In this document: in pieces, positions 1-8,605 of the stretch
Layout of the letters: every line of letters begins with the position of its first letter
Position numbering within the stretch: the first letter of the stretch is position 1
From: Bosea sp. PAMC 26642
GTDB lineage: Bacteria > Pseudomonadota > Alphaproteobacteria > Rhizobiales > Beijerinckiaceae
Length of the DNA: 64,000 nt
Direction: 5' to 3'
Assembly (NCBI RefSeq): GCF_001562255.1
Contig: NZ_CP014301.1
Location: forward strand, 3,720,001-3,784,000
Position numbers and translations under genes: made by a program
Notes under the pieces: model-generated
What the model saw: the letters and a program-made list of their open reading frames with translations, nothing else
Told to the model about the DNA's origin: nothing
The model's database searches: none

Positions 1-27
1 ATCGTCTCTTGTCAGTTCAGGGAACAT
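1..27 (-). CDS. GNAT-family N-acetyltransferase, N-terminus only (partial)
   Basis: Only nine codons are inside the window: an ATG at 27 reading leftward gives MFPELTRDD and leaves the window at base 1. A purine-rich GGAGAG ribosome-binding site lies about 7 bases upstream. Hyphomicrobiales genomes commonly carry a GNAT acetyltransferase beginning MFPELTRDD between rpmA and obgE, and this ORF follows rpmA on the same strand. The identity rests on this short N-terminus and gene order, so it is provisional. Confidence 0.5.
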
Positions 28-187
28 CTTGGTCTCTCCGTCGGCGCAAACGAGAAAGGGGAGTTGGGTCTGGTCCCATCTCCCCCGGTTTGCTGACCTT
101 CGGGAAACCCTTGTCGGGTTTTGATCCCTTCTCGATCGTCCGGTTCGATGGAACCGGCGGATCGAGGAGAAATTCCCTATCCGCCGT

Positions 188-454
188 TTATTCTGCGGCC
201 TGTTGGGCCGGGACTACGTTTACGAAAGCTCGGCCGAGTTTCGTGATGAATCGGACGCGGCCGTCCGTCAGCGCGAAAAGCGTGTGATCTTTGCCCATGC
301 CGACATTCGCGCCGGGATGCCACTTGGTCCCACGCTGGCGGATGATGATGTTGCCGGTAATCACGGCCTGGTCGCCGAACTTCTTCACGCCGAGACGACG
401 CCCTGCGGAGTCGCGACCGTTGCGGGACGAGCCGCCTGCTTTTTTGTGAGCCAT
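188..454 (-). CDS. rpmA: 50S ribosomal protein L27
   Basis: Component of the large ribosomal subunit whose N-terminal tail reaches toward the peptidyl-transferase centre. The 88-residue product starts [16 protein letters not shown] and contains [15 protein letters not shown] and [12 protein letters not shown], the classic L27 signatures, at normal family length. There is no Firmicutes-type cleavable N-terminal extension. It lies 100 bases downstream of rplU on the same strand, the standard rplU-rpmA arrangement, and is followed by the start of a GNAT gene. Confidence 0.98.
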   Translation of the reverse strand: MAHKKAGGSSRNGRDSAGRRLGVKKFGDQAVITGNIIIRQRGTKWHPGANVGMGKDHTLFALTDGRVRFITKLGRAFVNVVPAQQAAE

Positions 455-554
455 AACGCCCTACCTCGAAAACTCTTGCATCTGCGTAACCCGAATCGGC
501 GGCGAAAGCCAGCCGACCCGGGGATGAAACTGCTTTAATGGCTGACAGGAGGTG

Positions 555-1247
555 TCAGTAATCCTCGCCCGACGCCAGTTCGGCCTGGTCGGCCTTCGCC
601 CGCGGGGGCTTGCCGGCCAGAAGCTCCTTGGCCTGCTCGACCCACTCCTCGCGGGTGGCACGGCCGCGCAGCTTCAGTTCCTCGTCCCACTTGGCGACGT
701 CCTCGTCGCTCCAGGCGGCGATGTCGTTCCAGGAGGTGATGCCGGCAGCGCGCAGCTTCTTCTCGATGGTCGGGCCGACGCCCGAGATCAGCGAGAGGTT
801 CGAAGCATCGAGCGCGTCGGCCTTGTCCGCATCGGCCTTGGCGGCCTTCGGAGCAGCCTTGCCCTTGGTTTCCGTCGAGGCGGCCGTGAGCGCGACCGAC
901 GAGGCATCGCCCTTCTTCATCTCCGGCTTCTTGCCGCCGGTGAGGATGTCGGTGATGCGCACGATTGTCAGCTCGGCACGGAAGCCGCGCTTGCGCTTGG
1001 AATTCTGGCGACGGCGCTTCTTGAAGGCGATAACCTTCTCGCCGCGAGCCTGCTTGACGATCTCGCCGGCAACGGTGATGTCGCCGAGGAAGGGCGCGCC
1101 GACGGTCGACTTCTCGCCATCGGTCAGCATCAGCACCTCGCCGAAGGCGACGGTGTCGCCAGGCTCTCCAACGAGCTTGGCGATGGTGATTTCATCGTTC
1201 GCGGCGACGCGAAACTGCTTGCCGCCGGTTTTGATGACTGCGAACAT
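555..1247 (-). CDS. rplU: 50S ribosomal protein L21 with C-terminal helix-hairpin-helix extension
   Basis: Residues 1-103 are a normal L21 domain (MFAVIKTGGKQFRV at the start, then VIAFKKRRRQNSKRKRG, the rRNA-binding basic segment). A charged linker of about 45 residues rich in Ala and Lys follows. The C-terminal 80 residues contain LSLISGVGPTIEKKLRAAGI, a helix-hairpin-helix of the type predicted to bind nucleic acid. At 230 residues the protein is about twice the usual 100-105. Extended L21 proteins are known in alphaproteobacteria; the role of the tail is not established. Co-transcribed with rpmA. Confidence 0.95.
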   Translation of the reverse strand: MFAVIKTGGKQFRVAANDEITIAKLVGEPGDTVAFGEVLMLTDGEKSTVGAPFLGDITVAGEIVKQARGEKVIAFKKRRRQNSKRKRGFRAELTIVRITDILTGGKKPEMKKGDASSVALTAASTETKGKAAPKAAKADADKADALDASNLSLISGVGPTIEKKLRAAGITSWNDIAAWSDEDVAKWDEELKLRGRATREEWVEQAKELLAGKPPRAKADQAELASGEDY

Positions 1248-1620
1248 CCTTGTTCTCCATGTTCAGCCCCGCCCTGTCGTTGCGCCGCAAGGGCACACGC
1301 GGGACGGCTTTTTGGCAGTCGGTTGCGTGGTTTGGTTGCTCTTTCCGGCGGCGGCCGCAAACGCGGAACCGGAACGCCAAAAGAGATCGGGCGCGGGTTT
1401 CCCCACGCCGGATGCGCCTCGATAGTCGCAAGGCGGCGCGAGGTCAAGCGAAACAGAGGCGCCCGACACGGCTCCCGGCATTGACCGGCAGCGCGCCTCT
1501 GACGCCGATCGCCCGAAGGCGACCTGTGAACGATGCTGCGGCAGCCCGGACGGCATGCCGTTCGCTGACACGGTAACGCCTGAACACAAAATTCAGGTTC
1601 TCTGTTTGGACGCCCGTCGT
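1248..1620. other. Intergenic region between rplU and the Ku operon, no gene seen
   Basis: No ORF here has credible start signals or recognisable protein sequence. The part next to 1247 must hold the leader and promoter of rplU-rpmA, but I could not fix the boxes by eye. A small inverted repeat (CCTGAA at 1579-1584, TTCAGG at 1592-1597) has no T-run and its role is unclear. Confidence 0.6.
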
Positions 1621-1646
1621 GGAACCGAGTCGGGCGTTACCCCGTT
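1621..1646 (+). promoter_or_regulatory. EcfG-type general-stress sigma promoter for the Ku-LigD operon
   Basis: GGAAC at 1621-1625 and CGTT at 1643-1646, separated by 17 bases, match the alphaproteobacterial EcfG/RpoE2 consensus (GGAAC, 16-17 bases, CGTT). The first start codon of the operon is at 1672, 26 bases past the -10 box, which leaves a short leader containing the ribosome-binding site. Spacing, strand and position all fit. A chance match is possible because only nine bases are fixed. Confidence 0.7.
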
Positions 1647-1671
1647 GCTTCCCGGCACAGGGAGAACAGTC

Positions 1672-1899
1672 ATGCGTATCGATCCCAGGGACCGCCTCAT
1701 CAGGGCGCTTGCCGCGCAGCTCGGAGCCGAACGCGAGACCCGCGCGGCGCTCGCGAACGTCATCACCAATGGACAGCTCGACCGCGACGTCCTGCTTGCT
1801 TTGTTGCAGGATCCGATCCCCGCTCTGTCGCAGGAGGATCTGAACCGCGCCGACGCTCTTGCATCCGTCGCCCACTTCAATCAGGCGAGGGCCGCCTGA
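1672..1899 (+). CDS. Small hypothetical protein preceding Ku
   Basis: A 75-residue acidic, mostly helical protein (starts MRIDPRDRLIRALAAQLGAE) with no signal peptide or membrane segment. The ATG at 1672 has a GGGAGA ribosome-binding site and lies just downstream of the EcfG-type promoter; a longer reading back to 1555 would run through the promoter. Its TGA stop overlaps the ATG of ku by one base, so translation is probably coupled. I do not recognise the family; position suggests an accessory to, or co-regulated passenger of, the NHEJ genes. Confidence 0.7.
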   Translation: MRIDPRDRLIRALAAQLGAERETRAALANVITNGQLDRDVLLALLQDPIPALSQEDLNRADALASVAHFNQARAA

Positions 1900-2807
1900 T
1901 GGCGCCCCGCCCCGCATGGAAGGGCTATCTCAAGCTCTCGCTGGTCTCCTGCGCCGTCGAACTGACCGGCACGACAGACCACAGCGAGAAGGTCTCGTTC
2001 CGCGTCATCAACCGCAAGACCGGCAACACGGTCCGGCGCCAATACATCGACAGTGTCTCGGGCAAGCCCGTCGATGACGACGACGAGGTCAAGGGCTACG
2101 AGATCGGCGACGACGAATACCTCCTCGTCGAGGAGGACGAGATCGAGAAAGTCCAGATTGAGTCCTCGCATACGCTGTCGATCGAGCATTTCGTCGATCG
2201 GGCCGACATCCCGCAGATCTATTTCGATACGCCCTACTATGTAACGCCCTCCGACGACGTCTCGGAGGAAGCCTTCGCAGTGATCCGCGAGGCGATGGCG
2301 CGGCAGAAGAAGGCCGGCATCGCCCGCATCGTGCTCTACCGGCGCGAACGCCCCGTCATGATCGAGCCCTTCGAGTCGGGATTGCTGCTTACGACCCTGC
2401 GTTACGACAAGACTGTGCGAAAGCCTGACGAGATTTTCGAGGGGCTGCGCAAGGTCAAGCTCGACACCGAATTGATCGATCTCGCTACCCACATCATCGA
2501 CAAGAAGCAGGCCGCCTTCGATCCAAGCGGCTTCGAGGACCGCTACGAGACCGCCCTGCTCGATCTGATCGAGGCCAAGCGTAAGGGTCGCAAGCCGCCG
2601 GTCGTGCAGGCGGCCGAACGGCCCGCAAATATCGTCAACCTGTTCGATGCGCTGAAGAAGAGCCTGGCCGAAGACGGCGGCGGCAAGCCCGCCACGAAGG
2701 CGAAGGCCACAATGGCCAAGGAGACGACGGCCAAGGAAACGGCGGCCAAGGAAACGGCGGCCAAGACCGCAACGAAGCGAACCACCGGCCCGCGCAAGCG
2801 CGCCTAA
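1899..2807 (+). CDS. ku: Ku protein, non-homologous end joining
   Basis: Homodimeric ring protein that binds DNA double-strand ends and recruits LigD. The 302-residue product has the bacterial Ku core from residue 1 to about 245 (start MAPRPAWKGYLKLSLVSC; later YYVTPSD and ELIDLATHIIDKK). The C-terminus from about residue 262 is a Lys/Ala/Thr-rich low-complexity tail with repeated AKET units, typical of the basic DNA-contacting tails of bacterial Ku. The start overlaps the preceding stop by one base; ligD begins 15 bases downstream. Confidence 0.97.
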   Translation: MAPRPAWKGYLKLSLVSCAVELTGTTDHSEKVSFRVINRKTGNTVRRQYIDSVSGKPVDDDDEVKGYEIGDDEYLLVEEDEIEKVQIESSHTLSIEHFVDRADIPQIYFDTPYYVTPSDDVSEEAFAVIREAMARQKKAGIARIVLYRRERPVMIEPFESGLLLTTLRYDKTVRKPDEIFEGLRKVKLDTELIDLATHIIDKKQAAFDPSGFEDRYETALLDLIEAKRKGRKPPVVQAAERPANIVNLFDALKKSLAEDGGGKPATKAKATMAKETTAKETAAKETAAKTATKRTTGPRKRA

Positions 2808-2822
2808 CCTCAGGGATAGTCG

Positions 2823-5375
2823 ATGGCGACGCTCGATCTCTATCGCGCCAAGCGGGACTTCTCACGGACGAAGGAACCCAAGGGCGGCAAGGGCCGCAAG
2901 ACGGCTGCCGAGGCGGGCGGCGTTTTCATCATTCATAAGCACGCCGCGCGCCGCCTGCATTACGACCTCAGGCTGGAGCATGACGGCGTGCTCTGGTCCT
3001 GGGCCGTGACGCGCGGCCCAAGCCTCGACCCCGACGAAAAGCGTCTTGCCGTCCATGTCGAGGATCACCCGCTGGAATACGGCGCCTTCGAAGGCACGAT
3101 CCCCGAGGGCGAGTATGGCGCGGGCTCCGTAATCATCTGGGACGAGGGTCGCTGGGTGCCGGAGGGCGACCCCGCCTTCGGCCTCGAAAAGGGCCATCTC
3201 TCCTTCATCCTTCAGGGCCACAAGCTTGCCGGCCAATGGCACCTCGTCCGGCTCAAGCCACGTCGCGGCGAGAAGCGCGACAACTGGCTGCTGATCAAGG
3301 TCGACGACGCCGCAGCCCGCAGCGACGAGGACATCCTCGAAACCGCCCCCGACTCGGTCAAATCCGGTTCGAGCGTCGAGGCCGTCGGACGCGGCGAGGC
3401 CCCCGATGCCAAGGTCTGGGCGAAGACGAAGCGCCCAGGCCAAAAGCGACCGGCTCTCGACCCCGCTCCGCCCGTCAAGGCCGCGAACTCCAGGAAGGCC
3501 AGCCATAAAGCCCCCGAAGGCGAGCTTTTGCCGAGCTTCGTCCCGCCCTGCCTCGCGACGCTTCAGGAGAAGGCGCCTGCGGGCGAAGCCTGGCTGCACG
3601 AGGTCAAGTTCGACGGCTATCGAATGCAGGCCCGTGTCTCTGACGGCAAGACCCGCCTGCTGACGCGCAGCGGGCTCGACTGGACAGATCGTTTCGGCGC
3701 CACCCTCGAACAGGCCCTGTCCCGCCTGCCATGCGATAGCGCGATAATCGACGGAGAGGTCGTGGCGCTCGGCGAAAACAGCGTTTCGTCCTTTTCGGCG
3801 CTGCAGGATGCCCTCTCCGAAGCCCGCACCGAATACCTCGTCTACTTCGCCTTCGATCTGCTTCATCTCGACGGCGAGGATCTTCGCGGCGAGCCTCTGC
3901 TCGCACGCAAGGAACGGCTTGAGGCGCTGCTGAGCGCTATTCCGGCCAAAGCCCCCCTGCGCTACAGCGAACATTTTCGCGAGCCCGGTCAGACCATGCT
4001 GCGCCATGCCTGCCGTATGGGGCTGGAAGGCGTCATCTCCAAGCGCGCCGATGCGCCCTATCGCAGCGGCCGCGGCCGCGACTGGGTCAAGTCGAAATGC
4101 AGCCAGCGGCAGGAGTTCGTCATTGCCGGCTACGTCCCCTCGAAAGGCTCGGGCCGCGAACTTGGTTCAATCCTCGCCGCTTACCATGAGGACGGCATCC
4201 TGCGACCCGCCGGCCGCGTCGGCACCGGCTTCACCCGCAAATCCGCGGCTGTGCTCAAGGGCAAGCTCGACGCGCTGAAAACGGTGAGCTCTTCCTTCGA
4301 GGGCGCTGCCGGCCGGGAAAAGGGCATCGTCTGGGTCGAGCCGGAACTCGTGGCCGAGGTCGAGTTCGGCGCCTGGACCGCCTCGAAGACCTTGCGCCAC
4401 GCCTCCTTCATCGGCCTGAGAGAGGATAAGCCGGCAGATGAGGTTGTTCCGGAAACACCGGCCGAGCCTGTAGGCGAAACTCCCGAGCCGAAAAAGCCCG
4501 CTGTGAAACCACGCCGGACATTGCACGCCGAGACGACGGTGGTCCTGTCCAACCCCGATAAACCGCTCTGGCCCGATATCGGCCTCAGCAAGCAGGACCT
4601 GCTCGACTACTACGCCACCGTCTGGCCGCTGATGCAGCCCTTCGTCGTCGACCGGCCGCTGAGCCTGCTGCGTGCGCCCAACGGCATCGAGGGCCACAGC
4701 TTCTTCCAGAAGCATGGCTCGCCGGGGATGCACAAGGCAATCTCCACCCGAAAAGACCGTGACGGCGAGGATCTGCTCTTCATCCGTGATTTCGACGGTC
4801 TTGCCGCGCTGGTCCAGCTCGGAACGGTGGAAGTCCATGTCTGGGGCGCGACGATGGACGCCATTGAGACGCCCGACCAGATCATCTTCGATCTCGATCC
4901 CGACACCGGCGTCTCGGTCGAGGCAGTGCGCGACGCAGCCCGCAGCATCCGCGAGCGCCTGCGCGAACTCGGCTTCGAGAGCTTGCTCAAGCTGTCGGGC
5001 GGTAAGGGTTTTCACGTTGTCGTGCCCTTGAAGCCCAAAGCCGACTGGGCCCGGGTCAAAGGTTTCGCCAACACCTTCGCCAAGGCGATGGAGCAGGCCG
5101 AGCCGAAGCGTTACACTGCGACCCTGTCGAAAAAAGCGCGGCGCGGCCGCATCTTCATCGACTATCTCCGCAATGGCCGCGGGGCGACCGCGATCGCGCC
5201 CTACTCGACCCGCGCCCGCAAGGGTGGCGCCGTCTCGATGCCGCTGCCCTGGAGCGATCTCGACGAGGCGGTCCCCGACGCATTCAAGGCGCAGGATCTC
5301 CTCAAAGCAGGCGCGCCCGAGCCTGTCTGGAACGATTTCTTCGCGATGGCAAAGGCACTCACGGGCGCAGGCTAG
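2823..5375 (+). CDS. ligD: Multifunctional ATP-dependent DNA ligase D (phosphoesterase-ligase-polymerase)
   Basis: The 850-residue protein carries all three NHEJ activities. Residues 1 to about 190 form the 3'-phosphoesterase domain (FIIHKHAARRLHYDLRLEHDG region). The central ATP-dependent ligase domain has its adenylated lysine at about K262 in EVKFDGYR, followed by an OB-fold. The C-terminal third is the primase-polymerase domain, starting near NPDKPLWPDIGLSK, with the metal-binding DLDPD at about 690-694 and SGGKGFHV downstream. The PE-ligase-polymerase order is common in rhizobia, unlike the Mycobacterium order. It closes the operon with ku. Confidence 0.97.
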   Translation: MATLDLYRAKRDFSRTKEPKGGKGRKTAAEAGGVFIIHKHAARRLHYDLRLEHDGVLWSWAVTRGPSLDPDEKRLAVHVEDHPLEYGAFEGTIPEGEYGAGSVIIWDEGRWVPEGDPAFGLEKGHLSFILQGHKLAGQWHLVRLKPRRGEKRDNWLLIKVDDAAARSDEDILETAPDSVKSGSSVEAVGRGEAPDAKVWAKTKRPGQKRPALDPAPPVKAANSRKASHKAPEGELLPSFVPPCLATLQEKAPAGEAWLHEVKFDGYRMQARVSDGKTRLLTRSGLDWTDRFGATLEQALSRLPCDSAIIDGEVVALGENSVSSFSALQDALSEARTEYLVYFAFDLLHLDGEDLRGEPLLARKERLEALLSAIPAKAPLRYSEHFREPGQTMLRHACRMGLEGVISKRADAPYRSGRGRDWVKSKCSQRQEFVIAGYVPSKGSGRELGSILAAYHEDGILRPAGRVGTGFTRKSAAVLKGKLDALKTVSSSFEGAAGREKGIVWVEPELVAEVEFGAWTASKTLRHASFIGLREDKPADEVVPETPAEPVGETPEPKKPAVKPRRTLHAETTVVLSNPDKPLWPDIGLSKQDLLDYYATVWPLMQPFVVDRPLSLLRAPNGIEGHSFFQKHGSPGMHKAISTRKDRDGEDLLFIRDFDGLAALVQLGTVEVHVWGATMDAIETPDQIIFDLDPDTGVSVEAVRDAARSIRERLRELGFESLLKLSGGKGFHVVVPLKPKADWARVKGFANTFAKAMEQAEPKRYTATLSKKARRGRIFIDYLRNGRGATAIAPYSTRARKGGAVSMPLPWSDLDEAVPDAFKAQDLLKAGAPEPVWNDFFAMAKALTGAG

Positions 5376-5576
5376 ATGTGGATCCGAGAATCGGATTGCG
5401 ATGCGCGGAAAAGCCGATACCGCCAAACGCGTGATCTGCGACGGCATCCCAGGCAAGCTCTGCGCCCCCGCTCGCGCATCGTCCGGAGCGTAGCCTTCAT
5501 CTCGCCTTCATGTTCGGGATAGGAAGTCTGGCTGAGCCTCAGGGCGTGTTCCGAGTCAGCAGCCACGAGGTGCCAG

Positions 5577-5978
5577 ATGCGTTCGCTATCTCTTGTGGGC
5601 CTGTGTGTCCTCGTCTGCGGCGGCTCCGCACAGGCGGCCGCGGAATGTCTGAGCGACCAGGGCGTGCGGGAGTCGATCTCGGGCCGGTTATCGGTCGTCC
5701 GAACCCACGACGAGGCAGGCCAGGTCGAGCGGCCCTATATCCTGACCTTGCAGAAGCCGGTCTGCCTGTCGACGCTGGACGCCGATAGCATCGAGGCCGC
5801 CACGACCATCCAGGTCTACGCGACCGACGACGAGCTCCTGCAACGTCTGAAACAGTCGGTCGGAAAGAGCCTGCAGCTTCGCGGGCGGTTCTTTGCCGCC
5901 GACACGGCGTATCATCACGCTCCGATCGTCATGGAGGTCATCGAGATCCCGCCGGGGCCGAAGCCTCGGCGATGGTAG
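5577..5978 (+). CDS. Secreted hypothetical protein, DUF4431-like
   Basis: The 133-residue product begins with a clear signal peptide (hydrophobic LVGLCVLVCGGS, cleavage expected after AQA). The mature part (SISGRLSV..., YILTLQKPVCL, LQLRGRFF) resembles the small periplasmic DUF4431 beta-domain, in which a short oligosaccharide-binding-like fold ends with a statement of ligand or solvent contact that is not characterised. Two cysteines could form a disulfide. It stands alone between ligD and a PilZ gene. The domain assignment is from memory of the family and is tentative. Confidence 0.65.
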   Translation: MRSLSLVGLCVLVCGGSAQAAAECLSDQGVRESISGRLSVVRTHDEAGQVERPYILTLQKPVCLSTLDADSIEAATTIQVYATDDELLQRLKQSVGKSLQLRGRFFAADTAYHHAPIVMEVIEIPPGPKPRRW

Positions 5979-6065
5979 TGACAATTTCGAGCCGCATGTC
6001 GTGATCGGACAGGAACCGTCGAAATCCGGCCTATCGAATTGATGAATCCTTCAGGGTTGGCACCT

Positions 6066-6353
6066 ATGCGCTGGTTGTCACGACAACCGATCGAAAAGGG
6101 GTGCGATTTGGGCAAGCGGATGCATCCGCGCCAGCGCGTGGTCGAGGCCGGCAATATCCGGACTCAGAGCGGGCGAAGCTATGCTTGTACCGTACGCGAC
6201 GTCTCGGCATCCGGAGCGCGCCTGCGCATTCCGCTCGACTTCAAGCCGCCGGCGGAATTGCGCTTGAACGTGCCTGCCCTGCGTCTCGACCGGACGGCGC
6301 GCGTGGTCTGGCACCACGACAATTTGATCGGCGTACATTTCGCAGACGAGTGA
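6066..6353 (+). CDS. PilZ-domain protein, putative c-di-GMP receptor
   Basis: A single-domain PilZ-like protein. KRMHPRQRV supplies the basic N-terminal motif (family RxxxR) and VRDVSASGARLRI corresponds to the (D/N)xSxxG strand; both parts of the c-di-GMP site are therefore visible. ATG 6066 has an AGGG ribosome-binding site; 6039 and 6120 are other in-frame ATGs. The domain ends HHDNLIGVHFADE. It may bind c-di-GMP made or destroyed by enzymes such as those at 34.4 and 55.6 kb, though no direct link is shown. Confidence 0.8.
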   Translation: MRWLSRQPIEKGCDLGKRMHPRQRVVEAGNIRTQSGRSYACTVRDVSASGARLRIPLDFKPPAELRLNVPALRLDRTARVVWHHDNLIGVHFADE

Positions 6354-6402
6354 TGCGGCCAGGCCGCGCCTCATCGCGCTATCGATCGAGTATGGTTGCC
6401 TG

Positions 6403-6732
6403 TCAGGTTTGCTTCGGCGCCCGCGAAGGCGAGCAGAGATAGACCTGCCCCTCGGTTCCCGGCCCCTTCCATTTGATGTCGGCCACAGGGGTGAGCACAT
6501 GCGTCCCGCCGAGCTCCGCGCCGCGGATCTTCAGCCTCGCCAGCGCCGCGTCGCGCGCCTTGTCGAGCAGCAGCACCTGGCCGACCGTCGAACTACCGTC
6601 GATATCGCCGAGCTTCTTGCAGTCCTCGACCACGATCTTGCTGTCGGTCAGCACCACGACATTGGATTTCGACGTCGGAATGGCGCAGGCGGCCAAAGCG
6701 CACAACGGAATCAGCAGGAACGGTCGCAGCAT
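6403..6732 (-). CDS. Outer-membrane-type lipoprotein, DUF4156-like
   Basis: The start at 6732 gives MLRPFLLIPLCALAAC, a short signal with a lipobox (LAAC), so the mature protein should be lipid-anchored at the cysteine. The remainder (VVVLTDSKIVVEDCKKLGDIDG, DKARDAALARLKIRGAELGGTHVL) resembles the small DUF4156 lipoprotein family in having a paired cysteine core and AxxLGGTHV-like ending. An upstream ATG at 6759 would put nine charged residues before the signal and is less likely. Function unknown. Confidence 0.75.
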   Translation of the reverse strand: MLRPFLLIPLCALAACAIPTSKSNVVVLTDSKIVVEDCKKLGDIDGSSTVGQVLLLDKARDAALARLKIRGAELGGTHVLTPVADIKWKGPGTEGQVYLCSPSRAPKQT

Positions 6733-6815
6733 AAGACGTGTCCTCGAACGGCGGCGCAAACCGCGCCGTGACGCATGATCGGCCGCAATGCCGCGATTTC
6801 AAGCCCCCCGCGCGG

Positions 6816-8600
6816 TCACGCCTGTTCGACGGGAGCGCGCGTGTCGCGCCTTGCGGTCGGCCCGCCCAGATGCAGCACAGCATCCAGCAGTTCGCGTGCA
6901 TAGGCCGTCTGCGGCGCGCTGAACAGCCGGGCACTCTCCCCCTGCTCGACGATACGGCCGTTCTGCAGCACCACCGTGCGCTCGCACATCATCCGCACGA
7001 CGTTGAGATCATGGCTGACGAAGAGCAGCGCCAGATCGTCCTCGCGGCGCAGGCGGTCGAGCAGTTGCAGGATCACCGCCTGCACCGAGACGTCGAGCGC
7101 CGCCGTCGGCTCGTCGAGGATCAGCAGGCGCGGCCGGCAGGCGATGGCGCGCGCAATGCCGACGCGAGCCTTCTGCCCGCCCGACAGCTGATGTGGAAAG
7201 CGCTCCAGCAGGTCGCTCGGCAGCCCGGCGCGCTGCGCACATTCGCGCACACGGCCCGTCAGTGCAGCGCCATCCTTCATGCCGAGCAACCGCCGCAGCG
7301 GATGGGCGATGCAGTCGAACGCGTTGAAACGCGGATTGAGGCTGTCGGTCGGGTCCTGGAAGACGATCTGGATATCCTTGCGGAATTCGGACCGGTGGAA
7401 GTCGCGCGCCGGCAGCGAGCCGATGGCGCGCCCGTCGAACAGGATCTCGCCCTCGCTGGCATCGATCAGCCGGCAGACCATGCGCGAAATCGTGCTCTTC
7501 CCCGAGCCGGATTCGCCGACAAGGCCAAGGCTCTCGCCGGCCCTGATCGAGAACGACACGTCATCGACCGCAACGACCCCGCCATCATAGCGCTTCACGA
7601 GCTTCTGGACTTCGAGCAGCAGCGGCGTGCCGGGTGGGCGCTGTCTTTTGTCGCCTCCCCAGCCCTCATCCTGAGGAGAAGCCGCAGGCTTCGTCTCGAA
7701 GGATGCTCCAGAGCGCGCTGGAGCATCCTTCGAGACGGCCGCTAAGCCGGCCTCCTCAGGATGAGGGCTATGGGATGGCGCCAGATCAGCGATCGTCGAG
7801 GTCGCAGTCGGCGAGGCCGCGACGAGGCGCTTCGTGTAGGGGTGCTGCGGCGCGCTGAACAGGTCGAGGGGCTGAGCCTCCTCGACCACCCTGCCCTGTT
7901 CCATCACCACCACGCGCTGGCAGTAGCGCGAGGCTAGACCGAGATCATGCGTGATCAGGATCATCGCCATGCCACGCTCGGCGGTGAGTCGTGCGACGAG
8001 GTCCATCACCGTCTTCTGCGTGGTGACGTCGAGCCCGGTGGTCGGCTCGTCTGCGATCAGCAGCGCCGGCTCGCAGGCGATCGCCATCGCGATCATGACG
8101 CGCTGGCACATCCCGCCCGACAGCTCGTGCGGATAGGCGTCGAGCCGCTTCTCGGGATCGCGGATCAGCACGGCCTTGAGGAGATCGAGCGCACGCGCCC
8201 GGCCCTCGCCCGCCGAGATGCGCTCATGGGCCATGATCGCATCGGCGATCTGCCGGCCGACGCTGCGGATCGGATTCAGCGCGCCGCGCGGGTTCTGGAA
8301 GATCATCGAGACGGCGGCGCCATGCAGGGAGCGCAGCTGCTTCGACGAGGCCTTCGTGATGTCCTGGCCCTTGAAGCGGATGCTGCCCCGGTCGATCCGG
8401 CCCGACGCATCGAGCAGCCGCGTCACCACGAAGGCCGTCACCGACTTGCCCGAGCCGCTTTCGCCGACGATGCCGAGTGTCTCGCCCGTCGCGACGTTCA
8501 GCGACACGCCCCGCACGGCCTCGACCAGCCCGCGCCGCGTCGAGAACGAAACATGCAGATCGTCGATCGCGAGCAGGGGCTCGCCCGGAACGGCCGCCAT
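6816..8600 (-). CDS. Oligopeptide-type ABC transporter, fused dual ATP-binding protein (OppD-OppF type)
   Basis: One polypeptide holds two nucleotide-binding domains. The first has Walker A GESGSGKSVT, signature LSGGMCQRV and Walker B LLIADEPTTGLD; the second has GESGSGKSTI, LSGGQKARVGIARA and LLILDEPTAALD. Both should energise the permeases encoded just upstream. The linker between them contains a palindromic repeat (7661-7769). ATG 8600 is used here; a GTG at 8609 overlaps the permease stop as GTGA and is an equally good coupled start. A much longer frame to 8918 is antisense shadow of the permease. Confidence 0.93.
   Translation of the reverse strand: MAAVPGEPLLAIDDLHVSFSTRRGLVEAVRGVSLNVATGETLGIVGESGSGKSVTAFVVTRLLDASGRIDRGSIRFKGQDITKASSKQLRSLHGAAVSMIFQNPRGALNPIRSVGRQIADAIMAHERISAGEGRARALDLLKAVLIRDPEKRLDAYPHELSGGMCQRVMIAMAIACEPALLIADEPTTGLDVTTQKTVMDLVARLTAERGMAMILITHDLGLASRYCQRVVVMEQGRVVEEAQPLDLFSAPQHPYTKRLVAASPTATSTIADLAPSHSPHPEEAGLAAVSKDAPARSGASFETKPAASPQDEGWGGDKRQRPPGTPLLLEVQKLVKRYDGGVVAVDDVSFSIRAGESLGLVGESGSGKSTISRMVCRLIDASEGEILFDGRAIGSLPARDFHRSEFRKDIQIVFQDPTDSLNPRFNAFDCIAHPLRRLLGMKDGAALTGRVRECAQRAGLPSDLLERFPHQLSGGQKARVGIARAIACRPRLLILDEPTAALDVSVQAVILQLLDRLRREDDLALLFVSHDLNVVRMMCERTVVLQNGRIVEQGESARLFSAPQTAYARELLDAVLHLGGPTARRDTRAPVEQA
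7661..7769. repeat. Palindromic repeat element inside a coding sequence
   Basis: Outer arms AGCCCTCATCCTGAGGAG (7661-7678) and CTCCTCAGGATGAGGGCT (7752-7769) are perfect inverted copies of 18 bases. An inner pair around CGTCTCGAAGGATGCTCC and its complement closes the structure. Sequences of this type (CCTCATCCTGAGGAG with CGTCTCGAAGGATG) are abundant between genes in Bradyrhizobium-like genomes. Here the element keeps the ABC ATPase reading frame open and encodes about 36 residues of the interdomain linker. Confidence 0.9.
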
Positions 8601-8605
8601 CGCGC

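Noticed and set aside
1579..1597. CCTGAA/TTCAGG inverted repeat upstream of the Ku operon
   Set aside because: Short arms and no T-run, with no pattern tying it to either gene.
5382..5396. ATCCGA/TCGGAT hairpin after ligD
   Set aside because: Six base pairs and no T-run; chance at this GC content.
4167..5456. 429-codon open frame on the minus strand across ligD
   Set aside because: It is antisense to a strongly conserved gene; high GC keeps the opposite frame open. No domain or start signal.
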